From NCBI GenBank assembly GCA_014549065.1, contig JACDOX010000008.1, positions 220,091 to 284,090 of the forward strand: 64,000 bases of DNA, written 5' to 3'. Position numbers and translations under genes: made by a program. The notes beneath the pieces were generated by a model. The model had not been told where the DNA came from, ran no database searches, and saw only the letters and a list, made by a program, of their open reading frames with translations. Origin of the DNA: Cardinalis cardinalis (lineage: Eukaryota > Chordata > Aves > Passeriformes > Cardinalidae). Position 1 is the first letter of the stretch; every line of letters begins with the position of its first letter. This document shows, in pieces, positions 52,002-62,114 of this stretch.

Positions 52002-53215
52002 CCCTGCCGGGGGCTGGTGTGGAGGCCTGAGGGCGACCCGGGCTGCCGCAGCCTTCCCCCAACACCGCCGCCCGGCCTCCCCCTCTCCGACGGAGCAGGG
52101 GCTGCAGCCGCGGCTGTAAACGAGCCTCTTAATAAACCTCCGGGTCGATGATGCATCGCTCGCTAGTGAATCTTCGCGGGTTTATTTATTTTAACTAAAT
52201 CGCCCAAATGGATCGCAGCTCTGTGTTGACTCTGGCGAGAGGCGAGGCGGGGAGCCGGGGGGGCGGCGGAGCTGACAGGCCGCCCGGGGGTTGCGGCGTT
52301 TCGTGCGTGCAGGGACTCTGCAACTGCCCGCCGCCCCCTCCGGGAAAGACTCCTGCGCCACGGTGACCGCCCCCCTCTCCTTCCTCCTCCTCCTCCTCCC
52401 CCCAGCTCGGCCGCAGGCGCCCTTGTAAGGAGGAACCGAGCGCAGGCACCGGCCGGAGCGGAGCGGGCACCCCCGGCCAGGCGGCTCGGCGCGNCCGCCG
52501 GGGAAGGACTGGGGGCGAGGGAGGGAAAGCAAAGGATGAGTGTTTCAAGCGGGGACAAAAGCCGCCTGGTTAGAGGCTTCCTCAAGTTGCCGGCCACCAG
52601 AGAGAGGTGAGGGTCAGAGCTCTCCCCGCCGGCCCAGGGGGGCGACAGGTTCCCGGGGGGATCCCCCTCTGCGCCAGGGCCAGCCGGGCGGAGAGCGGCG
52701 GCCGGCCACCCCTTGTGGCCGATGGCACAGCTAGCCCAGCGCTTGTCCTGCCCGCCCAACTTCACAGCGTTTCTCGTGTTTATTCACGCTCACATCAGAG
52801 TCGAAGTTTGGGCCGCGGCGGTGCGGGAGGCTGGGGGCGTCNCCCGAGCCCGCTGGTGCCGCACGGCCGCCGCCAGGAGCGGTGCTCGCCCGCCGAGTGC
52901 CCCGAGTGCTTGGGTGCCTTGCAGGTAAACACGGCCAACTCCTCGGGGATAAAAGCAGCCTCTGGTTTTTACAACCACACGCAGAAGTTACAGACCAGCG
53001 TCAGCAGGAGTGGTGTCACTGGCCTTCCCCGATGGGCGCCGTGCCTGCTCTTTGTCACCTCTGGGCTATCCCCTCTGGGCACGACAGCCCCTCCCCGAGG
53101 CCGCCGCGCTCCGCTGGCCGCGGGGGAGGCCGGGCCGGGCCGCGGGCGGCATGGGACGGGCAGCCCGGCACCACGCACCGCTGCCAGCCCCCCTTCCCCC
53201 GGGAACGCTGCTCCC

Positions 53216-53223
53216 TGACGTCA
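53216..53223. promoter_or_regulatory. Full CRE palindrome TGACGTCA
   Basis: Exact CREB/ATF consensus at the right edge of CpG island complex 1, shortly before the sequence turns AT-rich. Position at an island edge is consistent with a promoter-proximal site, but no start site is identified. Confidence 0.45.
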
Positions 53224-53319
53224 GATGTTTGCTTAGGCTTTTGTTCAGTTAAAAATAGTTTCACGCAGCAGCTTACCTGCCGTGGGTGGCGGCTGACCGT
53301 GGGCTGCGCCAGGGAAGCG

Positions 53320-54285
53320 TTTTCTGGCAGAATCAATTATTTCCTTCGCCCTCGGATCTTTGATCTCCGCACGCAAATTAATTATGGTAGTATGCAGGAA
53401 ACTGGCTCGCAGTCTTCTAAACCCAGCATTTTGCTGCCTGAAACACATGAAAAGGGAAAGTTTCTTTGCAATCTAGCTGTAACAGAGCTACGTTACCAAG
53501 GCTAGATATATCTTACTGGGACCCATTGAATTGTCTGTACTCTCAAATATTTTCACTCTAGTAGCCTTTATTTTTTATTTTTGCGTCTCATTCATGGCCG
53601 TTATGGTGTTGTACTTGCAATTGCATATTATCCTAGTAAAATAATTGCTTTATAGCAGATTACTTGCAGCAGACATTTATTCTTCTTCTCCTGGTTCCAT
53701 GGAGTTATTAGAAAGTAATGGGTGTCAAGACATTCAAGGAATATTTCCTAATTAAAGAGGAAAAATGGAACTGTCACCATTTTCCACTGTTTGTGAACCA
53801 ATTNATGTGCTCAGATCACACATATTTCTACAACACACACACAGACATAGGTACTGTATGGCTGTAGCGCGTATGCGCACACACCCCTCTCACAGCTAGT
53901 TCCTATTTCTTACAGAGGTTAAAGAATAACTTGAAATCAAAGACAAATGAATTGACAGGAAAATGTATCACTTTTTTTCCGCTTTAATTTCTTCCCACAT
54001 TATAATGAATCTCTGAGCCTTTAGCTAGGTGGGCAATTAACCACCCAGTGCCCGCTGCCCTGTAACAATCACCCCGCTGTATAGCTTATGGGGCTGAAGT
54101 TTTTTAACAGCTCCATATCCTTATTTTATTATTGTGTACGTGTAGGAAGCGTAATCTCCCACGCGTGCAGATCTATGGGATCTATACAGCGGATGTATAA
54201 TTTTATAGTTTATCTTAGCCCAACTGCTCCTGGGTGACAAATCTGTCTGTCGCAGAGAGCACCGTCCTCATTTCAATACTATTTC
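53320..54285. other. AT-rich spacer between CpG islands, possible conserved element
   Basis: No exon recognised. It contains many homeodomain-type AT cores (AATTAATTA at about 53,376, CAATTAACCACC at about 54,035) and a CACACA patch at about 53,835. Non-repetitive composition suggests, but does not prove, conserved non-coding sequence. Confidence 0.35.
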
Positions 54286-54289
54286 GTTC

Positions 54290-54665
54290 TGGGAGCGCGC
54301 GCGGTAATTCTTTACATCGAAATTGCTTCCCCTCTGGTTCCTATATTTTAATTTAGTAAAGGACTGATTAGCTGTGGCTTTAAAAGGGCCAGGTCTGCGC
54401 TGGCTAACAGCGTCACCTCTCACCTCTCCGCAGCCCCGGGCTGGGGTCACTGCGGGGCCGCGGCGGGGGAGTTGGCAGCGCTGCTCCGGCTCCGCTCCCG
54501 CCGCGCCTACCTGCGCGCCCCTCACCGCGCCGCGCTGCGCCCTCGCCGCCGCCGAGCTGCCTCTGGGAGCAAAGCCCCCGTCCCCCCCGCCCTAGGGGGA
54601 AGAGCAGCCCGCCCGCCTCTGCCTCTGGAACACCGCTGCTGGTGTGAATCACCGCGGAAACAACG
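54290..54665. promoter_or_regulatory. CpG island 2
   Basis: Core from about 54,400 to 54,640, with dense CG in GGGGCCGCGGCGG, CCGCCGCGCC and CTCGCCGCCGCCGAGC. Short frames on both strands are compositional. No coding similarity recognised. Confidence 0.7.
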
Positions 54666-54669
54666 GGAA

Positions 54670-56250
54670 GATGCAGCTCTGCTAGGCGAAAATAATTGTT
54701 TGGTTTGTTTTAATTCGCAACGACCTGGTTGAATGGCACCCTTTCCTCTGACTTGCAGGGAGGGGAGGAGAAGGGCCCGCCGGGGTGCATAGTCCTCTTT
54801 AAAGGCTTCGTGTAAACTTCCATATTTTGAAAGAATAACTTCAAAAACCTGTGTTTGATGTATTCAGACGTGTGCCCACCTCACATCGACTGGCGGATCC
54901 ACTGAAGGTGTAAAGATCCGTTGATTACATGAAGGTCGAGTGTCCCTAAATCAGCAGATTCTCCCTTCTCTGACAAATCCTGGAATTAGTTTAACGAGGG
55001 AAAATATTATTTTTAATCTGTAAAAATGTATTTCAAAGAGGGATGATATTCTAACAGGGATGATATTCTACAATAAAAATCAGAATCGCTTCTGGAAAGG
55101 TTTCGCTCTAAGCAAATGTTTCGAGTATGTCAGATCTTCATAAAACTACGCTATAGACTTTATTCTGACGATAACTGGAAATCAGGCAATGCATACAAAA
55201 TACGAGCAAGAAAGTGTCGAAATCAATTTTTTTTCTACCTATGAACAGTGAAAGGTGCAAGCACATTTTAAATACTTTAGATCTTTATCAAAGGATATAT
55301 GCAGATAAAGGCAAATACCGAATATTCAGGAAAACACAAATAATTTTGAGATGTTACCTTTTTTTGTTTGTTTTTTTTTTTTTGAGTGTAGCGGTGCATT
55401 TACAGAACTGGTGCGGAGTCATCACTTTGTTTATTTTTCTAGCGTCTACCCAAATTCCAGCAATCCGCAGAGCAGTAACAGCTTTTTCCATGTGTTTATC
55501 ATCGAGGTTGCAACAGGATTCGCCTCAATTGTTCTGCCTTTCTTGTGTTTTCCTTTCTTCCTCTTTCTGCATTTCCCAGATACATTCGCTTTTGTTGCAA
55601 AAATAAACAGCGGAGTTTTTAACAGCAATTTGAGATGATAATGGTTACTGATCCCATTCTTTCCATCATAATCTTCAAGTGGTTTAAGATTAATGATAGG
55701 AGGTGTTTTAGCAAGGAGTGTGGGTTTTCTTCTCCAAAGACCATCGCTATGATAATTTACTTAAGATGTTGACAAGACTGTCAGGAAGGCTAATTTTTTA
55801 TTAAGCTACGCTGTAGCAACTGTAGTAAGCATTTGTTATTTAAGCACATTGTATTTTTGAATGCCCGACTATAAATATTGTTATTTGCTCTCTGCTTGAT
55901 AGATTTGCAATAGAGATGATTCCCCTTGCCTTTGTTTCAAGAAAGGTGTCTTCTGGTATTCGGATAAATATTCTCTTCCACCCTCCCCCATCTCTTTTCA
56001 CGCACATTTTAAAAAGAAAATACATTTGAGCAACTACTGCCTTNGTCCAGCAATGTCTTCTGCACAGCATTGTTTCTAGGCACATCCCTGAATCAACGGG
56101 GCAAGATGCAGGTTTGAGGGCTGGGTTTGTGTAATTATTTTTTTTTTTATAATTGGCCAAAATTACCTTGTGAACAGTAAATATGTAACTGTAGTACCCC
56201 AGGGTACGAAGAGGCTGGGGTATCCCCTAAAGCGAGGGCAGTTTAGGATG
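54670..56250. other. AT-rich spacer, no gene recognised
   Basis: About 1.6 kb between islands. A direct repeat GGGATGATATTCTA occurs at 55,040 and 55,057. T-rich low-complexity lies at 55,360-55,384. Frames of up to 130 codons at 55,214-55,638 overlap each other in two frames, consist mostly of Phe/Ser/Leu and show no domain, so they are not annotated as genes. Confidence 0.6.
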
Positions 56251-56254
56251 TATT

Positions 56255-57345
56255 GGCGGCTCCCGAGCGGAGTTCTGCCGTGTCCGTCCCCCGGCAGCCG
56301 CGCCGCCCGGGCCGGAGCGCTCTCCCCGGCAGGCCGGACCCCGCGGCGGGGGAGCGCTCCCCGGGCAGCGCTCGCCCCGCCGGGCCGAGCTGTCGGCACG
56401 CCGGCCGCTTGCCCCGCTCCTCCCGGGCCAGCGGGCAGCAGAGCCCTCGGCGGAGCCCACCCGGGCCGAGGGCTCGCTGTGGGCACGGCGGGCTGGCACG
56501 CGTGGGTGCGCGTCGAGCAGCGGAGGCGGGCGCGAAGCAGCCCGCTCGATCAGAGAGGAAAAGTCTGCGGTGAAATCGTAACAGACCGGTCGATTTTACC
56601 CTNCTGTTGTGCTTCCAATAAACATGAAGCCGTGGCCTTACCTAGAAATCACGGGGCCCCCGTGACACCCCTTGGGCAGTGCTTTATTGCCTTTTCCGCC
56701 CGCCTGCGGCCAGGCGCGCAGAGGGGCCCCGCGGGCAGCCAAATTCGGGCGGCGGCCCCTGAGCACCTCCACGGTGCCGCCGGGCCCGGGGCGCGCAGAG
56801 GCGCGCAGGGCAAACGGCGGGGGCTACGAAAGCACGTGCCTCCTCCTTATCGGCCGCCCCTCTCCGCTACCGGCAGCTCCGCGCTCGCACAGAAAGGAAA
56901 AGGGCAGCCTCGTACACAGTTCATGTTGCGATCCCCCCCGGCCGAAAGGGAGGTGCGGGGCGAGGGGCCCGCGCTCTCCGCTCCGCGTCTCGCCCCGGCG
57001 CGCAGGGCAGCGCGGGCGGAGCGCGCCGCCGGGCGCGGGCAGCAGGGGGCGCTCCGAGGTTGCGCTGGGAGCTCGCGCCGCCGCGCCGCGCGCCCGCACA
57101 CGGACACGCACACGGACACGCACGGGACACACGGACACGCACATGGGACACACGGACACGCTCATGGGGCACGCGCGGACGCGGGGCACACACACGTGTG
57201 CGCACACAGGCATACACCGCGCACGCACGCGTGGAGGCACACACGCACACGCGTGCACACGCACACACGCGGGGACAGCCAGGGGTGCGCCGTGCCGAGC
57301 GCGGGTGTCGCCGTGCCGTTCTCCGTGCGTGTGCGTGTGCGTACC
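56255..57345. promoter_or_regulatory. CpG island 3, ending in a CA/CG array
   Basis: Very GC-rich from about 56,255 to 56,550 and 56,680 to 57,090, then a cryptically repetitive CACACG region to about 57,290. A 398-codon frame (56,170-57,366) and a 282-codon frame cross the island in different phases; the Pro/Arg/Ala/Gly-rich composition and His-Thr repeats mark them as products of base composition. A promoter or silencer island is the reasonable reading. Confidence 0.75.
57094..57345 (+). repeat. Alternating purine-pyrimidine CACG/CACA array (Z-DNA-prone)
   Basis: Starts as near-tandem GGACACGCACAC units, with variants GGACACGCACATG and GGACACGCTCATG, then degenerates into long CACACACGTGTGCGCACACA-type tracts, ACACGCACACGCGTGCACAC and finally GTGCGTGTGCGTGTGCGT. 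Alternating purine-pyrimidine runs containing CG and CA are the classic Z-DNA-forming composition. Confidence 0.85.
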
Positions 57346-57349
57346 GTGC

Positions 57350-58215
57350 ATTACGCAACTTATTAAACACGACGATGAATTGTCAACATTTTTTTCGCAT
57401 GTTAGTTCCGCTGATCCGGGCAGGATTTATTTTCAGGTCTCGGGTCCCGGAGCTATAATGCGTGATTTCTTTGCCTTAAATAAAATTGGTCAAATGTTGA
57501 CAACCTTTAAGCCAATCTAACACTCAAGATTACTGATGGGAAACTAATGAGAAAATATCAGATCGTCCGGCCTGGGGGCTCCTAATTAAATCTTAGCTGA
57601 TTGAAAAATAAAAGCGGGTTCGGGGGCGTGGGGGAGGAGGGAAGAAGCTCCGGGCTGAACTTTAGCTCTCATTTTACGTGATATTTCCCCAGCCCATCTC
57701 TCCCTCTGCTCTTTCCCCCTCCCTCCCTCCCGCTGTAAAAACTCTAATATTATTTCGCTGGTTATTTCGAGAGATCCGAATGCGGCTATCATTCCTTGCC
57801 CGGTAAACATTAAGGCCTTTAAGCAACGTGATTTAACTAATTAGAAAATTTACATCATTAAGTCTCAGGGAGAGAAAAAAGGAGAAACAAATCTGTCAGT
57901 CATTTTAAAAGAGACAGGCCCTATTGAAGTGTGAAGAAATCGGCTCTAATTCAAAAAGGCAATCGGGCAGAAAAAGCCCTCAACATTACCCTGCTAGTTA
58001 TTAATCAGAAGGGGCTTCCCCCTCTTTCCTTCCCTGTAATGGCAAGAGCTGAAGCACATCGTTAGTTTCTCCTAAAGCTACCGCACAGTTTCCATTCAGC
58101 TTTTTTGCCACTCGTCCATGTCCCATATTAATAGCGAGTATTTGTCCATTCAAGGCTCATAGATTTGAAAATATTTCCGAATTGGAGAGCCGAAGCCACA
58201 AGGGGAAAAAACCAC
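57350..58215. promoter_or_regulatory. AT-rich non-repetitive block, candidate conserved enhancer
   Basis: Non-repetitive sequence directly after CpG island 3, with clustered homeodomain-type sites: ATTACGCAAC at about 57,350, AACTAATTAG near 57,836, CTGTCAGTCA near 57,893 and GTTATTAATCAG near 57,996. No exon recognised and no n base. Its texture resembles developmental conserved non-coding elements near homeobox genes, but no alignment was possible. Confidence 0.35.
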
Positions 58216-58223
58216 GTATTAAA

Positions 58224-58288
58224 AAAATAAAATAAAATAAAATAAAATAAAATAAAATAAAATAAAATAAAATAAAATAAAATAAAAT
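58224..58288 (+). repeat. (AAAAT)n pentanucleotide microsatellite
   Basis: About 13 perfect AATAA/AAAAT units following a short A run. Simple repeat, likely polymorphic. Confidence 0.97.
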
Positions 58289-58479
58289 GCTCCCAGACTC
58301 TTCCCTTCCACCTTAGCCAAATACAAGGGCTGCACTGCCCCGTTCCTCCATTAACGGGAGGTCCTAAAGTAAACCTGCTTAGTGAGAACCTGGTTTTGGC
58401 TTTGTTTTTCTCCCCTGCCCTGTATTTCTAAACACAGACATGAGCCCGAGAGTGGAAAGTATCCGTAGTCGTCCCCTCC

Positions 58480-58560
58480 TAGTTTGGTTTCTTTCCTTGG
58501 TTGTTTTTTTTTTGTTGTTGTTGGTTTTTTTCTTTTCTTTTTCTTTTTCCCCTAGGGACC
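58480..58560 (+). repeat. T-rich/TTG low-complexity tract
   Basis: TTTTTTGTTGTTGTTGG followed by TTTCTTTTCTTTTTC. Low complexity; the frames through it (poly-Leu/Phe) are artefacts. Confidence 0.8.
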
Positions 58561-58619
58561 GGCTGTGTTTAGTGCCACGCACCAGGCTCAAGCAGAACAA
58601 TGCAAACTTGAGTGAAAAT

Positions 58620-58800
58620 CAGAGCGATCGGGTTACTGATGCCGGGTCCCTCACCCAGTGGTGCGGGACGCTGCTGGCCAGCGCAGCGCGGCGAGCGGGG
58701 GCCGAGCTGCTGGCGGCCCCGCTCCGGGAGCGCAGCCGGGCTGGCGGCACAGGCAGCTCGGCGGGTGCGGGCAGAAATGAAGCGGCTTGGTCCAAAGCAC
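58620..58800. promoter_or_regulatory. CpG island 4 (short)
   Basis: About 180 bp with dense CpG (AGCGCAGCGCGGCGAGCGG, GGAGCGCAGCCGGG). No exon recognised. Too short to meet strict island criteria on its own, but part of the cluster. Confidence 0.6.
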
Positions 58801-58967
58801 AGAGAGGGTTACATCTCTCTCTCGCTTTCTCTTGTCTCCTCTTTCAAACGCGCTCTCTAATCCTCCCCTTCCAACTGTTCACAGTGGACTATAGTATAAA
58901 TAATAAATACATCCTACTCTGCGTTTTCTCTCTCCCAATCTCGAAGAATCTGACAGTCGCTTTAATC

Positions 58968-59009
58968 AAAGGAGTTTGCACTGGTTCTAAAGGAGTTTGC
59001 ACTGGTTCT
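58968..59009 (+). repeat. Perfect 21-bp direct repeat, two copies
   Basis: The 21-base unit AAAGGAGTTTGC-ACTGGTTCT is present exactly twice head to tail (58968-58988, 58989-59009). No variation between copies, so a recent duplication. Confidence 0.95.
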
Positions 59010-59324
59010 TCATGGAGGTAATTTAAGGAATTTTAAACACGCTTCGGACAAAACCAGGCGTTAGGGGCCTATTTCTGATCTCATGGCCCGGGGACGATCT
59101 CTCCTGAGGCTCGGGGAATTAACCCCGTGTAAATGTGTTCAAGATCAGCCTCCTGGTGGGGATTTTACTTGACAGTAGCCTGTGAAGAAACAATATTTTG
59201 GCAAGAAAAAAAGAGAAAAGTCTCTCTGGCAGCCCTACTCCGACTTCCATTCATTTACGTCCCAGGGCTAACTTGTAGTCATGTCTGTAGGCAGATGCTT
59301 ACAGAAATGCAAGGTCTTCAGCAG

Positions 59325-59605
59325 GACGGGACACGCTCCTTCCCCAGCGCCAGGGCTGCAGGACGGGAGCCCTTGCGCCGCCCCAGGGTGCGAGCCGGCG
59401 GCCGGGTGGGCAGCTCGCCGTCCCCCGGGGAGCCCCGGCCGCCCCCGCGTCCTCCGCTCAGCACCCCCGGCCCCTCCGAGGGGGGGAGCGAAACACGTGC
59501 TCCGAAACCGAAGCGGCTCTCCGTTCCCAGCAAGAGCAGCGGAAAACCCGCCCTTGCGGCCGGTGGGAGAGCGGGAAGGCAGAGGTCCCCGCCACAGCGA
59601 GAAGA
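59325..59605. promoter_or_regulatory. CpG island 5
   Basis: GC- and CpG-rich block (GCGCCGCCCCAGG, GCGAGCCGGCGGCCGG, CCGGCCGCCCCCGCG). Frames on both strands overlap, as expected from composition. No recognised protein. Confidence 0.7.
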
Positions 59606-59609
59606 GCTG

Positions 59610-60685
59610 ATGGCAGAAACGGAGAGGGGAGGGCAGAAGGAAGAGTCTGCGCTCCTCCGCCCCTCTGCACCGGTTTGTCTTGCAGTTATTCAAAATGATT
59701 GAGTTTTCTGAAGAAGGCCCTTTAGAGAGAAAACAAAACCAGCAACAACCTCTTCCGCCAACACCAACATGAATATCAACCTGTCCACTGGCAGGGCTGC
59801 GGAGCTTAGAGGCATTACAGTAAAATTTACGGCGTCCTTAACAACTCCCAATAAAAGCATTAAAATTCCCTTTAATTGAGAAAACATTGATTTTTAACTC
59901 TGGAAAGAACGAACTCGTAATTTAATTGCAAGCTTTCACCGACAGAGCAGCATCTCAGGGAGGCCACATTCCATCTTTAATAGAGCCACTTTATGAAGTG
60001 ATAAAACCAAAGAAAACCTGACAAACAGAGACAGTAGAAATTGCGCAAGAAAAGTTATTTGCCTTCCCTTTCCCTCTTCGCAGCTCCAAACTATCCCGCT
60101 CTTCCCTCCCCCTCCAACCTCCGCTCTCCGATCACAAAACACAACTGTGAAATTAAAGGATTTGGGGTCTAGGGAAGAAGTAGTAGTTAATATTTTAAAT
60201 AACGATTTGCTTTTACTAGGCACCGGGTGATGCCAGGAGGTTTAAGGGAATATTTTCACAAAATGGTAGCCTCTTCTGAGAAGGAAACTAATCGGATAAA
60301 ACTTCCTTGATTTCCCTTGTTCGTTACAAAAATAATTGCTAAAGGGAAGGAAAGGGAAATCCCACCCTCCCTTTCTATCTTATTTCTGTATCGGTTTTTG
60401 GTATTATAGAAGAGTAAAGAAGTTTTTGTTTGGTGGTTTTTCATTGATCAGTCACTCTGAGCTAATGTAATTATCCTCATCAATAGAAGGCTGCAGAGAG
60501 AATCATTATGTGGGTGACATTGATAAATGATCACCCAAGAGCTGCCTTTTCTCTTGGGCACCCCCACATATGACCCTCCCACATACACAAGGTAGCCATA
60601 GAAACACCTTGAGATCCTCAAACACTGCTGCAAATGGGAGAATACAGAGAAAGCGAGAGAAATCCAACTTCACACACTTTCTGTC
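59610..60685. other. Spacer with possible conserved elements, no gene recognised
   Basis: AT-rich, non-repetitive, without n. Homeodomain-type cores include TTTAATTGAG (about 59,870) and ATGTAATTATCC (about 60,466). GTGACATTGATAAATGATCA (about 60,514) combines TGACA with ATTGAT, a MEIS/PBX-like arrangement. Only suggestive. Confidence 0.3.
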
Positions 60686-60689
60686 CCTG

Positions 60690-60800
60690 CTGAGCCTCCT
60701 TCCCATTGCACGCAGCCACCGAGCCGGGCTCCGCCGTCCTGCCCCATGGGCGCACAGCCCGGCCCCGGCCCCGCGCCCTCTCACGGCACCATATCGAGCA
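60690..60800. promoter_or_regulatory. CpG-rich block 6 (short)
   Basis: About 110 bp of GC-rich sequence (GAGCCGGGCTCCGCCG, CCCGGCCCCGGCCCCGCG). Too short for a formal island, but the same character as its neighbours. Confidence 0.5.
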
Positions 60801-61419
60801 TCTGGAGGGAGGGGGTGCCTTATGCAGTTTGCTTCTGGGATTGTTAAATCTTTTTTTTTGCTTTCTTTCTTCCCTGGACTAGTTAAGCAATGAGGTTGCA
60901 CGCACCATACGTATTGTACGCGCATTGCGGAACCTCTGGTTTTAATGGCGCCCTTGGAGACGCACACCAAAGATATTCACCCCATCTCAATAATGCGACT
61001 CCTGGAAAACGGTTAAACACTAATTTTTAGCAGCTATTTTTTAGTCACAGGCCTATACAGAAGATTCTGTATTTTTTTACTAAGGCAAAGATTTTTTTTT
61101 CCTCCAGCCGCAGAGCCTCCTGTTTTTGTAAGCGAATTCTAAAATATTGAGAGCAGTAATTGATTCACAATGATCCATAAATCGATGTAAGGAATGGGGT
61201 AAAGGTGTTTATTTTTTTTTATTCCTAAAGCTGCAAGTAAAGTAGCTTTGACACCGTGTGGGGATGAAGGGGAGGAGTTGTTTAGCCGTGCGGGGTCATC
61301 CATCATCGGTGTCGCAGAGACTCTGCCCAGAGGAGCAACCTCCCTTCTGTCTGTCTCTTTCTCTCCACCAAAACTATTAATATTAAAATCTGCCTGCAAA
61401 TCTTGCCCCCACCCGCCCC

Positions 61420-62110
61420 TCATCCCATCCGGTCCTGCTCAGCCCGCAGCGGCTGGGCTGCCCAGCCTGGAGCCGGCTCGCTCCGGCGCAGCGCCAAGCG
61501 GGGCTGATTTTTCCCCATGCGCTGTTAGGAGAGTTAAAAGGCCGGCCCCGTTTCCTCTGCTGAACCCAGGGATGTGGCAGGGGAGACATGTGGGGCGCAG
61601 CCATCCCTCCGCGCAGCGGAGCCTTCTCCTGCCGCCCCGCGCAGCGCGGGGACGCGGTCGTGTCTGGGGAAGAGACTCGGGCGTTTTCCGGGCTCCATGG
61701 GGGCTTTTTCCTAGCACACGCATCAGGCGTGTAGTGGGGCTGGTGGCTCCGCAGCAACTCCCGCAAAGGCACCGCCGGCAGACCCTCGCTCCCTTCGGGC
61801 AGCCTGGAGAGCCGCTGGAGCGATGAGCAAACCCTACAATGGAGAGCGGGTCCAGCTCGTGCCCCCGCCGCGCCCCTTCCCCTGCCCGGCCCGGCCCCGG
61901 CCCCTCCCAGCCCCCTCGGCCCTCGCAAACCTGGTCTGTGGCAATTTTCTCTCCCTCGCTCTCTCTGAGGCTATGAGTGAAAGGTGGGGAGCGCCCGGCT
62001 CCCCCCGGCATCTCCTCTTCGGCCCTGCGGTGCCCGCTCGCCGCGACGGGCAGGGCTCGGGCGGCAGCGCTGCCGGAGGTGCGCTCCCCTCCTCTCTTCG
62101 CCTTAAAGGC
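61420..62110. promoter_or_regulatory. CpG island 7 (rightmost)
   Basis: About 690 bp, CpG-rich (CCCGCAGCGGCTGGGC, CGCGCAGCGCGGGGACGCGG, CTCGCCGCGACGGGCAGG). Several 100-190 codon frames lie on both strands with no common phase and no recognisable domain. It is followed by AT-rich sequence with no start of a known gene. Confidence 0.75.
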
Positions 62111-62114
62111 AGCA

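Larger units (their letters stand above)
51880..53310. promoter_or_regulatory. CpG island complex 1 (largest, about 1.4 kb)
   Basis: Strongly GC-rich and CpG-rich from the CGTCGGGCGGGCCGC region at about 51,910 to about 53,220, with an AT-rich dip near 52,130-52,210. Sub-blocks are centred at about 52.0, 52.5, 52.85 and 53.1 kb. It includes a candidate G-quadruplex (51,975) and a full CRE palindrome TGACGTCA (53,216-53,223). Open frames of up to about 200 codons exist on both strands and in several frames, as expected in stop-poor GC-rich DNA; none shows a recognisable domain. It is typical of a promoter or Polycomb-type CpG island, and the transcript, if any, is unknown. Confidence 0.75.

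Noticed and set aside
52163..53505. Frames of about 200 codons on both strands in CpG island complex 1
   Set aside because: Several overlapping frames in different phases are open at once, the hallmark of GC-rich composition. They have no conserved motif or signal.
56170..57366. 398-codon + strand open frame, the longest in the window
   Set aside because: It lies in stop-poor CpG-island DNA, overlaps equally open frames on both strands, is Pro/Ala/Arg/Gly-rich and ends in His-Thr repeats from the CA/CG array. No domain recognised.
58440..59021. 193-codon + strand frame
   Set aside because: It begins in a T/G low-complexity tract, passes through a CpG island and ends in a 21-bp duplication. 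No domain.
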